Positions 1 through 7,980 of a stretch of 64,000 nt of DNA are shown one piece after another. Within the stretch, counting starts at the first letter, position 1. Every line of letters begins with the position of its first letter. Made by a program: the position numbers and the translations under genes. Origin of the DNA: Actinoallomurus vinaceus (lineage in GTDB: Bacteria > Actinomycetota > Actinomycetes > Streptosporangiales > Streptosporangiaceae); contig NZ_BAABHK010000006.1 of NCBI RefSeq assembly GCF_039542055.1, positions 434,001 to 498,000 on the forward strand. Reading direction: 5' to 3'. The notes beneath the pieces are model-generated. The model had not been told where the DNA came from, ran no database searches, and saw only the letters and a program-made list of their open reading frames with translations.

Positions 1-858
1 GCCCTCGCCCAGGCCGAGATCCTGATCACCGGATGGGGCTCTCCCGGGCTGGACGACGCCGTCCTCGCGGCCGCCCCGCGGCTGCGTGCCGTGGTGCATG
101 CCGCCGGGAGCGTGCGCCACCTGGTCGGCGACGCCTGCTGGGAGCGCGGGCTCCTCGTCTCCAGCGCGGCGCAGGCCAACGCCCTGCCGGTGGCCGAGTA
201 CACCGTGGCCGCGGTCCTGATGGCCGGCAAGGGCGTGTTCGAGGCTCGGGAGCGCTACCGCGCCGACCCCGCATACCGCCGTCCCGAAGACGACCCCGCG
301 GTAGGAAACTACGGGCGCCGGGTCGGCCTGATCGGGGCATCCCGGGTCGGCCGCCGCGTGCTCGAACTGCTCCGGCCGTACGACCTGACCCTGACACTCG
401 CGGATCCCTACCTGGACGCCGCCGAGGCCCGCCGCCTCGGCGCGGAGCTCCTGCCGCTGGACGAACTGCTGCGCACCAGCACGATCATCAGCGTGCACGC
501 TCCGGACATCCCACAGACCCGCGGACTGCTGAACCGGCGCCGCCTGGCGCTGATCCCGGACGGGAGCGTGTTGATCAACACCGCGCGGGGAGCCCTCGTC
601 GACCATGACGCGCTGATCGCCGAGCTGGTCGACGGCCGGATCAGCGCGGTCCTCGACGTGACCGACCCCGAGCCGCCGCCCGCCGACTCACCCCTGTTCC
701 GGCTGTCCAACGTCTTCCTGACCCCGCACATCGCGGGCTCGATGGGCAACGAGCTGGAACGGCTGGGACGGAGCGCGGTCGAAGAGCTGGAACGACTGAC
801 GGACGGGCGGCCGCTCGTCCACCAGGTGAACCAGACCGATCTGGACCGCGTGGCATGA
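1..858 (+). CDS. D-2-hydroxyacid dehydrogenase, NAD-binding (5' end outside window)
   Basis: The reading frame is open from the first base, so the N-terminus is missing. The visible part holds the Rossmann dinucleotide loop (VGLIGASRVGRRV), the family segment INTARGALVDHDAL, an E in DPEPPP and the catalytic His in FLTPHIAGS, the classic order of the 2-hydroxyacid dehydrogenase family (phosphoglycerate/glyoxylate reductase relatives). It would reduce or oxidise a small 2-keto/2-hydroxy acid in the cytoplasm; the substrate cannot be read from sequence. It sits 94 bp upstream of a LacI regulator and near a xylosidase and a sugar transporter, so a role in sugar-acid catabolism is a reasonable inference. 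Confidence 0.9.
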   Translation, partial: ALAQAEILITGWGSPGLDDAVLAAAPRLRAVVHAAGSVRHLVGDACWERGLLVSSAAQANALPVAEYTVAAVLMAGKGVFEARERYRADPAYRRPEDDPAVGNYGRRVGLIGASRVGRRVLELLRPYDLTLTLADPYLDAAEARRLGAELLPLDELLRTSTIISVHAPDIPQTRGLLNRRRLALIPDGSVLINTARGALVDHDALIAELVDGRISAVLDVTDPEPPPADSPLFRLSNVFLTPHIAGSMGNELERLGRSAVEELERLTDGRPLVHQVNQTDLDRVA

Positions 859-952
859 TCATCCGCGTCGCATGACCGTCCGGGACACCCGCCCGCCATG
901 GGCGGGTGGAACCAATAGCATGACCTGGACAGGTCGACAGGCGGGAGGATCG

Positions 953-2020
953 ATGGCGAGACGCTCGGCCGCCGACGGTGCATCGCTCCAACGCCGCACG
1001 ATCAAAGAGGTGGCCGCTCGCGCGGGGGTGTCCCCGGCGACCGTGTCCCGGGTCATCGGCGGCACCTACCCGGTCGCCGCGGCCACCCGGGCCCGCGTAC
1101 GGCGGGCGATGCGTGAGCTCGACTATGTCGTCAACGCCAACGCCCGCGCGCTCGTCGCCGCCACGTCCAACACCGTCGCCTTCGTCGTGAACGACGTCAC
1201 CGGGCCGTTCTTCGCGCACATCGCCCGCGGCGTGGAGGAGCAGGCCACCGCCGAGGGCAGGCTGTGCCTCGTCTGCACGACCCACGGCGACCCCGATCGC
1301 GAGCTCGCGCTGATCAACTTGATGCGAGAGCAGCGCGCCGAGGCGGTGATCCTGGTCGGCGGTGTCCCGGAGACACCGGAGTACCAGGACCGCATGGCCA
1401 AGCTCGCCCACGCCCTGGACGGGAGCGGTTCCCGCCTGGTCCTGTGCGGACGGCCGGCGCTGAACGGGGACGTCCCGCAGACCGTGGTCGAGTACGACAA
1501 CGAGGGCGGCGCGTTCGCGATGACCAGCTACCTGCTGTCGGCCGGTCACGAACGCATCGCGCTGCTCGGGACGGTCGACGGCCTGCCGACCTCGACCGGG
1601 CGCATCCACGGCTATGAGCGCGCGCTGCGCGGCCGCGGGCTTCCCGTCGACCCGGGCCTGATGGTCAAGGGTCCCTTCGCCCGCGAGTTCGGATACCGCG
1701 CGACACGTGACCTCCTCGACCGGAAGGCCGAGTTCAGCGCCATCTTCGCCATGACCGACATGGTGGCCGCCGGCGTGCTGTTCGCGCTGCGCGAGGCGGG
1801 AGTCCGCGTTCCGGACGACGTCTCCGTGGTCGGCTTCGACGACATCCCCCTCGCCGAAGATCTCTTCCCGGCGCTGACCACCGTGCACGTCCCTCACGAG
1901 GAGCTCGGTCGCGCCGCGGTCCGGATGGCCCTCAACCGGAGCGAGCACGGCGGCGGTCAGTACCTGAAGATGGGGACCCACATCGTCATCCGCGACTCCG
2001 TCGGCCCCGCGCGGAGCTGA
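953..2020 (+). CDS. LacI-family transcriptional regulator
   Basis: This is a 355-aa LacI/GalR repressor. A helix-turn-helix at residues about 16-37 (TIKEVAARAGVSPATVSRV) is followed by a periplasmic-binding-protein-like effector domain with the usual SVVGFDDIPLAEDL segment near the C-terminus. The ATG at 953 is chosen because GGGAGG lies 5 nt upstream; an earlier in-frame ATG at 872 lacks a ribosome-binding site and adds 27 non-conserved residues. It precedes a GH43 xylosidase and is the likely controller of the local ABC transporter and thuA, whose promoters carry LacI-type CG-centred palindromes (7017-7032, 7237-7252). That link is inference. Confidence 0.93.
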   Translation: MARRSAADGASLQRRTIKEVAARAGVSPATVSRVIGGTYPVAAATRARVRRAMRELDYVVNANARALVAATSNTVAFVVNDVTGPFFAHIARGVEEQATAEGRLCLVCTTHGDPDRELALINLMREQRAEAVILVGGVPETPEYQDRMAKLAHALDGSGSRLVLCGRPALNGDVPQTVVEYDNEGGAFAMTSYLLSAGHERIALLGTVDGLPTSTGRIHGYERALRGRGLPVDPGLMVKGPFAREFGYRATRDLLDRKAEFSAIFAMTDMVAAGVLFALREAGVRVPDDVSVVGFDDIPLAEDLFPALTTVHVPHEELGRAAVRMALNRSEHGGGQYLKMGTHIVIRDSVGPARS

Positions 2021-2096
2021 CCACAGGTCCCTCGTCCCCATCAGAACCCGGAGACGGCCGGTCCCATCGGTGGCCGGCGTGTACGGAAGGATCACG

Positions 2097-3680
2097 ATGA
2101 CGGGCTGGACGCACAACCCGGTACTGCCCGGCTTCCATCCGGACCCGAGCATCGTGCGCGTCGGCGCGGAGTACTTCCTCGCGACGTCCACCTTCGAGTG
2201 GTATCCGGGCGTGATGGTCCACCGCTCGGCCGACCTCGTCCGCTGGGAGGCCGCCGGCCACATCCTCGACCGACCCGATCTGCTCGACCTGCGCGGCGTG
2301 GCGGATTCCGCCGGGGTCTGGGCGCCTTCTCTCTCGTACCACGACGACCGGTTCTGGCTGGTCTACAGCATCGTGCGGACCGTCGGCTCCCCGTTCAAGG
2401 ACGTCGACAACTTCCTGATCACCGCACCCGCGATCGGCGGCCCGTGGTCGGAGCCGATCTTCCTCAACTCCTCCGGCTTCGACCCGTCACTGTTCCACGA
2501 CGACGACGGCCGCACATGGCTGGTGAACCAGCAGTGGGATCACCGTGCGGGGCACCCGTCCTTCGCGGGGATCGTCCTCCAGGAGTACGACCACGGCGAA
2601 CGGGCCCTGGTCGGGGAGCCGGTCAACATCCTGCGGCACGACGAGCTCATCGAGGGGCCCAACCTCTACCGCCGGGACGGCCGGTACTACCTGATGCTCG
2701 CCGAAGGCGGCACCGGCTGGAACCACGGCGTTCTGATGGCCCGCTCCCGCTCCCTGACAGGTCCGTACGAGATCGACCCGGGTGGCTCCCTGCTGACCAC
2801 CCGCGATTCCCCCGGCTTCCCCCTGCAGAAGGCCGGGCACGGCGAGCTCGTGGAGACCGCCGACGGCGAGTGGTATCTCGCGCACCTGGCCTCCCGGCCC
2901 GTCGCCACTCCCGACGGGCCCCGCTGCATCCTCGGGCGTGAGACCTGTCTGCAACGGGTGGAGTGGACGAGCGACGGCTGGCTGCGGCTCGCCGACGGCG
3001 GCAGCACGCCGCGGCTGGAGGTCCCGGCACCATGCTCGGCGCCCGTCGCGCCACCGTCGGCGCGGCCGAGTCGCGACGACTTCGACTCTCCTGAGCTGGA
3101 CCCGACATGGAGCACGCTTCGGGTGCCCCCTGACGCGTCCTGGCTGAGCCTCACCGAACGCCCTGGCTGGCTGCGTCTGCGTGGCAGGCAGAGCCTCCAT
3201 TCGCTGTTCGACCAGAGCCTCGTCGCCACGCCCCTCACCGCCGTGCGCTGCGAGGCCCGGACGGTGATGGACTTCCGTCCCTCGCGTTTCTCCCAGCTGG
3301 CGGGCTTGATCTGCTGGTACGACACCACCACGCACTACTACCTTCGGGTGACCCACGCCGAGGGGCGCGGACGCGTCCTCGGGATCGTCCTCACCGACGA
3401 CGGGGTCTACCGCGAACTCCCCGACGACGACATCGAGATCGCCGACTGGCCGCTGGTCCACCTGCGCGCCCGTTTCGACGGCGCCGAACTGCGCTTCTCC
3501 GCCTCTCCGGACGGAGACGACTGGCGGCCGGTGGGCCCGGTCCTCGACGCGAGCAGGCTCTCCGACGACTACGGCGAGCGGCTCCGCTTCACCGGCGCCC
3601 ACGTGGGCGTGTGCGCCCAGGATCTCGGTGGCACCCGGACCCCCGCCGACTTCGACCTCTTCGAACTGCGCACGTTGTGA
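2097..3680 (+). CDS. GH43 beta-xylosidase / arabinofuranosidase
   Basis: A 527-aa glycoside hydrolase of family 43 with an N-terminal five-bladed propeller and a C-terminal beta-sandwich, the two-domain form typical of intracellular beta-xylosidases (usual length 520-550). The inverting catalytic set is visible: general base D16 (PGFHPDPS), pKa-modulating D129 (SGFDPSLF) and general acid E186 (IEGPNLY). No signal peptide is present, so it should act on imported xylo- or arabinoxylo-oligosaccharides. ATG at 2097 follows GGAAGG by 6 nt; a GTG at 2070 has no such support. The gene ends at a strong hairpin shared with the convergent ABC operon. Confidence 0.94.
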   Translation: MTGWTHNPVLPGFHPDPSIVRVGAEYFLATSTFEWYPGVMVHRSADLVRWEAAGHILDRPDLLDLRGVADSAGVWAPSLSYHDDRFWLVYSIVRTVGSPFKDVDNFLITAPAIGGPWSEPIFLNSSGFDPSLFHDDDGRTWLVNQQWDHRAGHPSFAGIVLQEYDHGERALVGEPVNILRHDELIEGPNLYRRDGRYYLMLAEGGTGWNHGVLMARSRSLTGPYEIDPGGSLLTTRDSPGFPLQKAGHGELVETADGEWYLAHLASRPVATPDGPRCILGRETCLQRVEWTSDGWLRLADGGSTPRLEVPAPCSAPVAPPSARPSRDDFDSPELDPTWSTLRVPPDASWLSLTERPGWLRLRGRQSLHSLFDQSLVATPLTAVRCEARTVMDFRPSRFSQLAGLICWYDTTTHYYLRVTHAEGRGRVLGIVLTDDGVYRELPDDDIEIADWPLVHLRARFDGAELRFSASPDGDDWRPVGPVLDASRLSDDYGERLRFTGAHVGVCAQDLGGTRTPADFDLFELRTL

Positions 3681-3683
3681 AAA

Positions 3684-3716
3684 GCGGCCCTCCGGTGCCC
3701 TGCGCCGGAGGGCCGC
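3684..3716. terminator. Bidirectional rho-independent-like terminator
   Basis: A perfect 12-bp inverted repeat (GCGGCCCTCCGG / CCGGAGGGCCGC) with a 9-nt loop lies between the convergent xylosidase and permease genes. The stem is flanked by AAAA on the xylosidase side, which gives a U tract for the minus-strand transcript. Confidence 0.85.
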
Positions 3717-3720
3717 GCGG

Positions 3721-4653
3721 TCACTTCAGGCTTCCCAAGGTCACGCCGGAGCGCCAGTAGCGGCGCATCGCCACCATCATCACGGCCATCGGAATGATGG
3801 ACAGCAGGCATCCGGTCAGGACCAGGCTGGTGAGGTCGACGCCGGTCTCGGCGCGCTTGCCGCTCCAGTTGTACAGGCCCAGGGCGAGCGTCCAGTTGTT
3901 CTGGCTGCGCAGCACGGTCAGCGGCAGGAAGAAGCTGTTCCAGGTGTTCACGAAGGCGAGCAGGAACACGGTGGCGCCGCCGGTGGTCATCAGCCGCAGC
4001 ACGATGCTGACGAAGATCCGCAGCTCTCCCGCGCCGTCCAGGCGGGCGGCCTCGAGCAACTCGTACGGGACCGCCGACTCGGTGTAGACCTTGGCGAGGT
4101 AGACGCTGAACGGGTTGATCAGGCAGGGGATCAGCATCGCCCAGGGGGTGTCCACCAGCCCGAGGGAAGAGAAGAACAGGTAGAGCGGAAGAGTGAGCAG
4201 CGCGGTGGGGACCAGGAACGAGCCCACGACGCAGGCGAAGACGACCTTGCGACCCGGGAAGTCGAACCGGGCCAGTCCGTAGCCGGCGGCGAGCGCGACC
4301 AGCGTGCCGCCGAGGGAGCCGACCCCGGCGTACAGGAACGAGTTGGCGATCCAGCGCCAGAAGATGCCGCCGTCGTAGCCGAACACCTGGCGGATGTTCT
4401 GCCACAGGTGCATGCCCGAGAACCACAGCCCGTTCGTCTGGTAGAGGCCCGCCTGATCCTTGGTGGCGGCCACCAGCAGCCAGTAGACGGGGAACAGGCT
4501 GTACAGGGCGAACAGGACCAGTCCGAGCAGGACGAAACGGTGACCGGCGCGGCGGGCCGCCGGGCTCACGTTGTCGGGGCGGGTACGACGCCGGACCGCG
4601 GCGTGAGCGGGCCGCGGCTCGGCCTTCGGGGTGTCGTCGGACACCGCTGTCAT
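3721..4653 (-). CDS. Carbohydrate ABC transporter permease, MalG type
   Basis: A 310-aa integral membrane subunit of a CUT1 sugar importer with a hydrophilic 45-residue N-terminus, about six membrane segments and the inner-membrane ATPase-contact loop (ESAVPYELLEAARLDGAGELRIF, the EAA motif region). The ATG at 4653 overlaps the stop of the upstream permease by ATGA (4650-4653), indicating translational coupling. No ATP-binding subunit is in the operon; CUT1 importers in actinomycetes commonly share a distant MsiK-type ATPase, so this transporter probably does too (inference). Confidence 0.93.
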   Translation of the reverse strand: MTAVSDDTPKAEPRPAHAAVRRRTRPDNVSPAARRAGHRFVLLGLVLFALYSLFPVYWLLVAATKDQAGLYQTNGLWFSGMHLWQNIRQVFGYDGGIFWRWIANSFLYAGVGSLGGTLVALAAGYGLARFDFPGRKVVFACVVGSFLVPTALLTLPLYLFFSSLGLVDTPWAMLIPCLINPFSVYLAKVYTESAVPYELLEAARLDGAGELRIFVSIVLRLMTTGGATVFLLAFVNTWNSFFLPLTVLRSQNNWTLALGLYNWSGKRAETGVDLTSLVLTGCLLSIIPMAVMMVAMRRYWRSGVTLGSLK

Positions 4654-5534
4654 GTGCCCTCCCGCGTGGTGAGCCGGTAGAAGACGTATGACGCGGCGCC
4701 CAGCAGGACGGCCAGCAGCACCGACAGGGCGGCGGCGTAGTTGTAGTCGCCGGCGTTGAACGCCTGGTTGTAAATGACCATGATCGGGGTGAAGCTGTCG
4801 GTGACGGTCTGCGGGGTGACGTGCCGGAACAGCATCGGCTCGTTGAAGATCTGCAGCATGCCGATGATGGAGATCATGCCGGTGAGCACCAGGGCGCCGC
4901 GGACGTACGGCACCTTGATGCGCAGCGCGATCCGCAGCTCGGACGCTCCGTCGACGCGGGCGGCGTCGAACAACTCGCGCGGCACGCTCTGCAGCGCGGC
5001 GTAGATGATCAACATGTTGTAGCCGATGCCGTGCCAGGTGAGCAGGTTGCCGATGGAGGGCCAGACCATGCTCGGGGCGAAGAAGTTCCACGACCAGCCG
5101 AAGACCTTGCCCAGGGCGGTGAGCGGGCCGACGTTCGGGCTGTAGAGGTTGACCCAGACGATCGCCGCGACCACGCCCGGGATCATGTACGGGACCAGCA
5201 GCGCGACCCGGAATCGGTTGGCAACACGACCGGCCAGGTAGTCGAGGAGCAGGGCGAGCAGCAGGCTGATGACGAGCATCGCGGGAATCTGCACACAGGC
5301 GAAGAGGAAGACCCGCCACACCGCGCCGAGGAACGTCGAGTCGGACAGCCCGCGCTGGTAGTTGTGCAGGCCCGCGAACCGCGTCGTGCCGCCGCTCAGC
5401 CCCAGCCCGGACTGCCGGACGGTGAACAGGCTGCGTTCGACGGCGTAGCCGATCGGGACCACGTACAGGAAGACGAAACCGAGCAGGAAGGGCGCCGTGA
5501 ACCCGGCGCCCTTCCAGCGCTGCGCGCGTACCAT
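4650..5534 (-). CDS. Carbohydrate ABC transporter permease, MalF type
   Basis: A 294-aa CUT1 permease with about six membrane helices and an EAA-type loop (RELFDAARVDGASELRIALRI). It starts 6 nt after the binding-protein stop and ends in a 4-nt overlap with the second permease, so the order is binding protein, MalF-like, MalG-like. Together they would import oligosaccharides across the cytoplasmic membrane. The xylosidase next door points to xylo-oligosaccharides or arabinoxylo-oligosaccharides as cargo. Confidence 0.93.
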   Translation of the reverse strand: MVRAQRWKGAGFTAPFLLGFVFLYVVPIGYAVERSLFTVRQSGLGLSGGTTRFAGLHNYQRGLSDSTFLGAVWRVFLFACVQIPAMLVISLLLALLLDYLAGRVANRFRVALLVPYMIPGVVAAIVWVNLYSPNVGPLTALGKVFGWSWNFFAPSMVWPSIGNLLTWHGIGYNMLIIYAALQSVPRELFDAARVDGASELRIALRIKVPYVRGALVLTGMISIIGMLQIFNEPMLFRHVTPQTVTDSFTPIMVIYNQAFNAGDYNYAAALSVLLAVLLGAASYVFYRLTTREGT

Positions 5535-5540
5535 GCCGCC

Positions 5541-6851
5541 TCAGCCCTCGACGCTGATACCGCGGGACTTCAGGTCGTTCACCGTCCACTGCTGCATGTG
5601 GGCCAGCAGATCGGTGACCTTCTGCTGTTTGGTCATCACCTTCGCCCAGCCGGTGGCCATCTCGGTGTACATGGCGGTCCAGTCCGGGCCGAACGTCCAG
5701 TCCGTGGCGACGAGGGGGAAGCTGTCGGTGACCACCTTCTTCGAGGCGTCGTAGCTGTCGCCCAGCAACGTCTTGGGGAGCGCGTTGTCGATGAAGGGGG
5801 AGGCGTCGGCCACCGCGGGCATGAGGCCGTCACCCGTGGCCGGGTCGGCCATGATCTTGACCGCTCCGGGGTCGGTCGACAGCCACAGCGCCGCCTGCGC
5901 GGCCTGCGCGCGGTCCTTGCACTGTGAGGTGACGACGTTCAGGCCACCGCTCTTGTTCGTACCGGCCGGGGTACGGGGTGCTTCGCCGTTGAAGGTGGGC
6001 CAGGGCGCGAGCGCCCACTGTCCCAGGGACTTGGTGAAGTTCTTCACCATGCCGGCCATCTGCCAGGTGGAGATCTGGCGGGTGACCGTTCCGCCGGTGT
6101 CGTAGTTGCGCTGGACGGCGGCGTAGTCGGAGAAGGACAGGCTGGAGTTGAGGTTGTCGTCGATGATCTGCTGGATCACCGCGGCCGCCTTGAGGGTGGC
6201 GGGGTCCTGGAAGTTCACCTTCCACTTGTCGCCGTCGATGCCGTACCAGTGCGCACCCGCCTGCATCGCGAGGGTCTCCAGGGTGCTGGGGTCCTCACCG
6301 GCGTAGTTGGTGATCTTGATGCCGTGGGCCTTCAGCGTCTTGCCGGCGGCGATCACGTCGTCCCAGGTGGCCGGCGGCTTGAGTCCGTACTTCTTGAAGA
6401 CGTCGGTGCGGTAGATGGTGAAGGCGGGCGAGGAACTGGTGGCGACGCCGTACACCTTGTCCTGGACGAGGGTCCCGGCGTAGGCGCCCGCGTTGAACTG
6501 CGCCTTGTGCGGGGCGATCCACTTGCTGATGTCGGCCAGCATGCCCTGCGAGACGTAGGTCGTGACGTACTCGGCGGTGCTCTGCATCAGGCAGGGCGCG
6601 TTGCCCGCCTTGAACGCGTTGGTCAGCTGCTGCGGCGCCGTGGCGTCCGTGATCTTCGTGTACTTGATCTGTACGTCCTTGTGACTTGCGTTGAAGGACT
6701 TCACGGCGGCCGCCTGGCCCTGGTCCCACCCCCAGTAGGTCAAGGTGGCCGGGCCGGACGCCTTCGAACCGGACGTGCCGCAGGCCGTGAGCAGGCCGCC
6801 GACGGCGAAGGCCGCCACGGCCACGGGAAGACGCCTCCTGGTCGGGTTCAT
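5541..6851 (-). CDS. Extracellular sugar-binding lipoprotein of ABC transporter
   Basis: A 436-aa family-1 solute-binding protein. The signal peptide ends in a lipobox LTAC with the lipidated Cys at residue 24, so it is anchored to the outer face of the membrane. The mature part opens with the typical ATLTYWGWDQGQ strand. ATG at 6851 is preceded by AAGGAG. First gene of the operon; its promoter region (6852-7036) contains a LacI-type half-conserved operator, TAGAAAACGATTGCTG, related to the perfect palindrome ahead of the divergent thuA. Confidence 0.93.
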   Translation of the reverse strand: MNPTRRRLPVAVAAFAVGGLLTACGTSGSKASGPATLTYWGWDQGQAAAVKSFNASHKDVQIKYTKITDATAPQQLTNAFKAGNAPCLMQSTAEYVTTYVSQGMLADISKWIAPHKAQFNAGAYAGTLVQDKVYGVATSSSPAFTIYRTDVFKKYGLKPPATWDDVIAAGKTLKAHGIKITNYAGEDPSTLETLAMQAGAHWYGIDGDKWKVNFQDPATLKAAAVIQQIIDDNLNSSLSFSDYAAVQRNYDTGGTVTRQISTWQMAGMVKNFTKSLGQWALAPWPTFNGEAPRTPAGTNKSGGLNVVTSQCKDRAQAAQAALWLSTDPGAVKIMADPATGDGLMPAVADASPFIDNALPKTLLGDSYDASKKVVTDSFPLVATDWTFGPDWTAMYTEMATGWAKVMTKQQKVTDLLAHMQQWTVNDLKSRGISVEG

Positions 6852-7016
6852 CGGGCTGCTCCTTGGATCAAGAGTTCACGGGGAGGGAGCTTGCGGGTTC
6901 GGGACGGCCGACATGGCTGGGGCATGTTCGGTTCCTTGGCTCTGAGCGCGTGGACGCCGGCGGCTGACGAGAGGGTGGTCACGGCTCGCCTGATAGCGGG
7001 GGCTGTGGGCGGGATA

Positions 7017-7032
7017 TAGAAAACGATTGCTG
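7017..7032. promoter_or_regulatory. Candidate LacI-type operator for the sugar ABC operon
   Basis: TAGAAAACGATTGCTG shares its first nine bases exactly with the perfect palindrome at 7237-7252, while its second half is degenerate. It lies about 165 bp upstream of the binding-protein start. The CG centre and AAAACG half-site match LacI-family operators; which repressor binds is not shown. Confidence 0.55.
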
Positions 7033-7236
7033 TCGAATGTAGGGACCAGCCACCGATCAGGCAAGAGGGGCGGGCCGGTTTGTTGCCGGGATGTGTCCGC
7101 TGGGTTGCCGCTTCATCGGCCCCGCTCACCTGTCAGGTCATCGGAGTTCGGTTCGGGTTGCGCACGGCCATGGCCGAGACCGGACCCGTGCCGGGATCGC
7201 ATGTCGACACGGGCATCCCTACGTCGTACCATGGCG

Positions 7237-7252
7237 TAGAAAACGTTTTCTA
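7237..7252. promoter_or_regulatory. LacI-type operator ahead of thuA
   Basis: TAGAAAACGTTTTCTA is a perfect 16-bp palindrome with a central CG, ending 14 bp before the thuA start codon, where a bound repressor would block transcription. The form is classic for LacI/GalR operators. The regulator encoded at 953-2020 is the obvious candidate. Confidence 0.8.
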
Positions 7253-7266
7253 TCTGTGGAGTACTT

Positions 7267-7977
7267 ATGGCCGGCCGAAGCATCCTCGTCTACACCCGGA
7301 CGACGGCCTACCGGCACGACTCCATTTCCGCGGGCGTCGCGGCCTTCCGTGAGCTGGGCGCGCGACACCGCTTCTCCGTGCACGCCACCGAGGACCCCGC
7401 GGCGTTCACCACGGAGCAGCCGTCCGCCTGGGACGCGGTCGTCTTCCTTTCCACGAGCGGAGACGTCCTGGAACCGGCGGGACGGCAGGCGCTGCGGAGA
7501 TACGTCGCCGAGGGCGGAGGATTCCTGGGAGTCCATTCGGCCGCCTGCACCGAGTACGACTGGCCCGAATACGGCGCGCTCCTCGGCGCCCGCTTCAACG
7601 GGCATCCGGAGATGCAGCCGGGCCTGGTAAAAGTGCTCGACCGGATTCATCCGGCAACAGCCCACCTGCCGGAACGCTGGCACCGGACCGATGAGTGGTA
7701 CGACTTCCGCGACGGTCCCGCACAGGTCCGGGTGCTGGCGACGGTCGACGAGCACAGCTACCGCGGCGGCCGCATGGGACCACATCACCCGCTCGTCTGG
7801 TGCCGTGAGTACGGCGCCGGCCGCACCTTCTACACCGCGCTCGGCCACGCCGCGGAGGCCTTCGCCGAGCCGGACTTCCGCGAGCATCTGCTGGGCGCCC
7901 TGCGCTGGACCGCCGGCTGGACCCCCGACGGGTCCGCCGACGGCCCTGCGGCGGGCGACGCCGAGACGCCGGGTTGA
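7267..7977 (+). CDS. ThuA-domain protein (sugar-utilisation, class-I-glutamine-amidotransferase-like fold)
   Basis: A 236-aa ThuA-like protein. Its hallmarks are RTTAYRHDSI near the N-terminus, the GGGFLGVHSAACTEYDW turn and the HPLVWCREYGAGRTFYTALGH segment. ThuA proteins accompany sugar ABC transporters and are implicated in trehalose or other sugar conversion (3-keto-sugar steps); exact chemistry here is unknown. ATG at 7267 has GGAG 5 nt upstream. The gene is divergent from the sugar transporter and preceded by a perfect LacI operator, so the two units are probably co-regulated. It ends 3 bp from a convergent gene. Confidence 0.88.
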   Translation: MAGRSILVYTRTTAYRHDSISAGVAAFRELGARHRFSVHATEDPAAFTTEQPSAWDAVVFLSTSGDVLEPAGRQALRRYVAEGGGFLGVHSAACTEYDWPEYGALLGARFNGHPEMQPGLVKVLDRIHPATAHLPERWHRTDEWYDFRDGPAQVRVLATVDEHSYRGGRMGPHHPLVWCREYGAGRTFYTALGHAAEAFAEPDFREHLLGALRWTAGWTPDGSADGPAAGDAETPG

Positions 7978-7980
7978 GCG

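Noticed and set aside
641..2263. Long minus-strand frame opposite the LacI gene
   Set aside because: Composition is typical of high-GC antisense frames; the plus strand carries a clear LacI protein.
3721..5589. A 622-residue fused double permease
   Set aside because: Its first half is an off-frame reading of the MalF-like gene; the MalG-like gene has its own start at 4653 overlapping the previous stop.
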